A DNA stretch of 7,118 nt from Gammaproteobacteria bacterium (GTDB lineage: Bacteria > Pseudomonadota > Gammaproteobacteria > Pseudomonadales > JAUIKI01), in contig JAUIKI010000072.1 of the NCBI GenBank assembly GCA_030430875.1, positions 1-7,118 of the forward strand. Direction: 5' to 3'. Positions 5,579 to 7,118 of this stretch are shown here, piece by piece (position 1 is the stretch's first letter; each line of letters starts with the position of its first letter). The notes beneath the pieces were generated by a model. The model was given only the letters and a program-made list of their open reading frames with translations, searched no databases and was not told the DNA's origin. The position numbers were made by a program, and so were the translations under genes.

Positions 5579-6187
5579 TTAGGTAGCTAGTTGTTTGGCA
5601 ATACTTGCAAGGCGTTTTCCAAGGCTTTGGCAGAGTGATATTTCATCAGAGTCAACTGGATTCGAGTTGTCTTTACCCGCGACATGGGTGGGCCCATAAG
5701 GTGTACCCCCAGTTTTGGTGGAATGTAGTGCTACTTCACTATAAGGCTGGCCAACGATAACCATGCCATGATGAATTAAGGGTAGCATCATGCTGATTAG
5801 AGTGGTTTCTTGGCCGCCATGCAAGCTTGATGTCGATGTGAATACACTGGCGGGTTTGTTGATGAGGGCGCCAGAGAGCCAAAGCGAACTTGTTGAATCG
5901 ATAAAATATTTCAGTGGTGCTGCCATATTGCCAAATCGCGTTGGACTACCCAGTGCTAGGCCGCTACAATGGCGAAGATCGTCTTCCGTGCAATAAATGG
6001 CTCCTTTTTCGGGCACTTTATGGGTGGTGGATTCACAGTTGGGTGATACAGTAGGTACTGTGCGGAGTTTAGCTTGAATATTTTCTTGTTCTATTCCTCG
6101 GGCAATATGTTTGGCCAAGGTTTCAGTTGCACCGTTATGGCTGTAATAGAGCACTAAAAGATAAGGGTCTGTTTGTTCGGTCTGCAT
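5579..6187 (-). CDS. wrbA: NAD(P)H:quinone oxidoreductase, WrbA type (flavodoxin fold)
   Basis: Cytosolic FMN enzyme of 202 residues (WrbA family about 198-205) that reduces quinones by two electrons with NAD(P)H and is associated with oxidative-stress protection. The FMN phosphate loop is YSHNGATE (15-22), followed by GSPTRFGNMAAPLKYFID (80-97), FTSTSSLHGGQETT (116-129), LIHHGM (137-142) and GGTPYGPTHVAG (160-171). LRHCSGLALGSPTRFGNM and the TVPTVS segment (43-48) resemble the Pseudomonas/Xanthomonas type more than E. coli WrbA. The ATG has no recognisable Shine-Dalgarno. It is transcribed in the same direction as the hda operon but 118 bases away from it, and divergently from the YihY-family gene. 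A loose neighbourhood of wrbA with hda and DUF2066 also occurs in Pseudomonas. Confidence 0.95.
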   Translation of the reverse strand: MQTEQTDPYLLVLYYSHNGATETLAKHIARGIEQENIQAKLRTVPTVSPNCESTTHKVPEKGAIYCTEDDLRHCSGLALGSPTRFGNMAAPLKYFIDSTSSLWLSGALINKPASVFTSTSSLHGGQETTLISMMLPLIHHGMVIVGQPYSEVALHSTKTGGTPYGPTHVAGKDNSNPVDSDEISLCQSLGKRLASIAKQLAT

Positions 6188-6233
6188 AAGGTTAATTTTT
6201 ATCCAATGTGTCTGTGATTAGTGAGTGTTTCCG

Positions 6234-6241
6234 ACTATAGT
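6234..6241. promoter_or_regulatory. Palindromic -10-like element between wrbA and the YihY-family gene
   Basis: ACTATAGT is a perfect palindrome, so TATAGT (5 of 6 match TATAAT) reads as a -10 box on both strands in the 95-base divergent gap. It would place starts about 35 bases before the plus-strand ATG and about 45 bases before wrbA. No good -35 box is present on either side (best about 3 of 6), hence low confidence. Confidence 0.25.
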
Positions 6242-6282
6242 TAGTATTCATTTAAGAACAAATTCCACCGTATTTTAACACA

Positions 6283-7118
6283 ATGCATAAAAAAAATTCA
6301 TTATTAGGACTGTTTTACCAAGTGTTAGCTTATATCAACGCTTTTTGGCAGTTTAATCAATTTTTATTTCAGAAGTTTAGTCATGATGGCTGTCAATTTC
6401 GTGCTGCAGCGTTAACCTATGTGAGTTTGCTGTCATTGGTTCCATTGATGACAGTAACATATGCCATGTTCATGGCAGTGCCAGCATTTCGAGAATTTGG
6501 CGATTCTATTCAATCACTTGTTTTTCAACACTTTGTTCCATCTTCCGGTCAAGTTGTTCAGAATTACTTAGTTGAATTTTCTGGTCAGGCGCGCAAGCTC
6601 ACTGTGCTGGGTTCAGCATTATTAGTTGTTTCAGCTTATTTTATGCTCTCACAAATTGAGAGTACATTTAACACGATTTGGCAAGTTCAGAAGCCTCGAA
6701 AAGGTATCTCCAAATTCCTTTTATATTGGTCCGTGTTGAGCCTTGGACCATTTCTATTAGTGCTAGGGTTTGTTGTTACTTCCTATCTAACATCATTAAC
6801 GTTGCTAAATGACGTTGCAGAAACGATTGGTGTGAGGCAGTTGTTATTATCCATCACGCCATGGCTGTTAACGACCATGGTATTTGCTTTACTTTATTTG
6901 GCTGTGCCCAATTGCCGAGTGAAACTTTGGTATGCTTTAGTTGGTGCCATGCTGACAGCTACTGTATTTGAGGTTGCGAAAATTGGTTTTACTCAATTTG
7001 TTGCGTTTTTTCCTACCTATGAATTAGTTTATGGTGCATTTGCAGCCATTCCATTATTTTTAGTTTGGGTCTATTTATCATGGATTATTATTTTGCTGGG
7101 TGCTGAATTTGTGCATGC
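6283..7118 (+). CDS. YihY/BrkB family inner-membrane protein, 5' part (runs off window)
   Basis: The frame is open from ATG 6283 to the window end: 278 codons plus two bases, no stop. Members of this family (YihY, once called ribonuclease BN; also BrkB) are about 260-430-residue inner-membrane proteins with around six membrane segments. Signatures are FRAAALTYVSLLSLVPL (39-55), STFNTIW (127-133) and YELVYGAFAAIP (246-257), then the last visible segment ending in LLGAEFVH (271-278). The RNase BN name is historical: that activity belongs to a different protein (Rbn/ElaC), and the true function is unsettled. The gene is divergent from wrbA; the ATG lies in an A-rich context without a strong ribosome site. 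Little more than a cytosolic tail should be missing, though some members have a long C-terminal extension. Confidence 0.92.
   Translation, partial: MHKKNSLLGLFYQVLAYINAFWQFNQFLFQKFSHDGCQFRAAALTYVSLLSLVPLMTVTYAMFMAVPAFREFGDSIQSLVFQHFVPSSGQVVQNYLVEFSGQARKLTVLGSALLVVSAYFMLSQIESTFNTIWQVQKPRKGISKFLLYWSVLSLGPFLLVLGFVVTSYLTSLTLLNDVAETIGVRQLLLSITPWLLTTMVFALLYLAVPNCRVKLWYALVGAMLTATVFEVAKIGFTQFVAFFPTYELVYGAFAAIPLFLVWVYLSWIIILLGAEFVH

Noticed and set aside
1..7118. tRNA or rRNA genes, insertion sequences, CRISPR arrays, long direct repeats
   Set aside because: None was seen on reading both strands; genes occupy nearly all the window and the short gaps lack such patterns.

Overview
The window is a 7.1-kb piece of an AT-rich gammaproteobacterial chromosome. 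Hda, a TqsA-type exporter, a Pseudomonas-like WrbA and the DUF2066 / CDP-alcohol phosphotransferase / Hda gene string all point to Gammaproteobacteria. The low GC, together with a gene that reads as eukaryotic ubiquitin, suggests a protist- or animal-associated lineage, perhaps Legionellales-like. That last step is inference; no marker gene here fixes the genus.

Layout. (1) Bases 1-219 hold the 3' end of a ubiquitin gene cut by the window edge, followed by a strong intrinsic terminator at 281-320. (2) The gap from 220 to 526 (about 307 bases) holds that terminator, a distal promoter candidate overlapped by a perfect 8-bp dyad (394-414), and a proximal promoter candidate (462-491). I see no further gene in it. 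(3) Bases 527-2901 carry a plus-strand operon: a TqsA-like AI-2E-family membrane exporter, a class I SAM methyltransferase of the phospholipid N-methyltransferase type, and a rhomboid intramembrane protease. The first two genes overlap by 4 bases and the next gap is 12 bases. (4) A convergent gap (2902-3059) separates this from a minus-strand operon (5460 to 3060): DUF2066 exported protein, CDP-alcohol phosphotransferase, then Hda, with gaps of 4 and 0 bases. (5) A WrbA-type NAD(P)H:quinone oxidoreductase follows, also on the minus strand (6187-5579). It is divergent from a YihY/BrkB-family membrane protein (6283 to the window end, incomplete).

How the genes fit together. Most are core housekeeping genes: Hda restrains re-initiation of replication by acting on DnaA-ATP at the sliding clamp, the CDP-alcohol phosphotransferase makes phospholipid head-group linkages, and WrbA handles quinones. 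Many products are membrane proteins or modify membrane lipids. The outstanding item is the ubiquitin gene. It is about 62% identical to eukaryotic ubiquitin over the visible part (hand alignment) but has lost K48, K63 and the terminal Gly-Gly. It is best read as a horizontally acquired, modified ubiquitin, possibly a host-directed effector.
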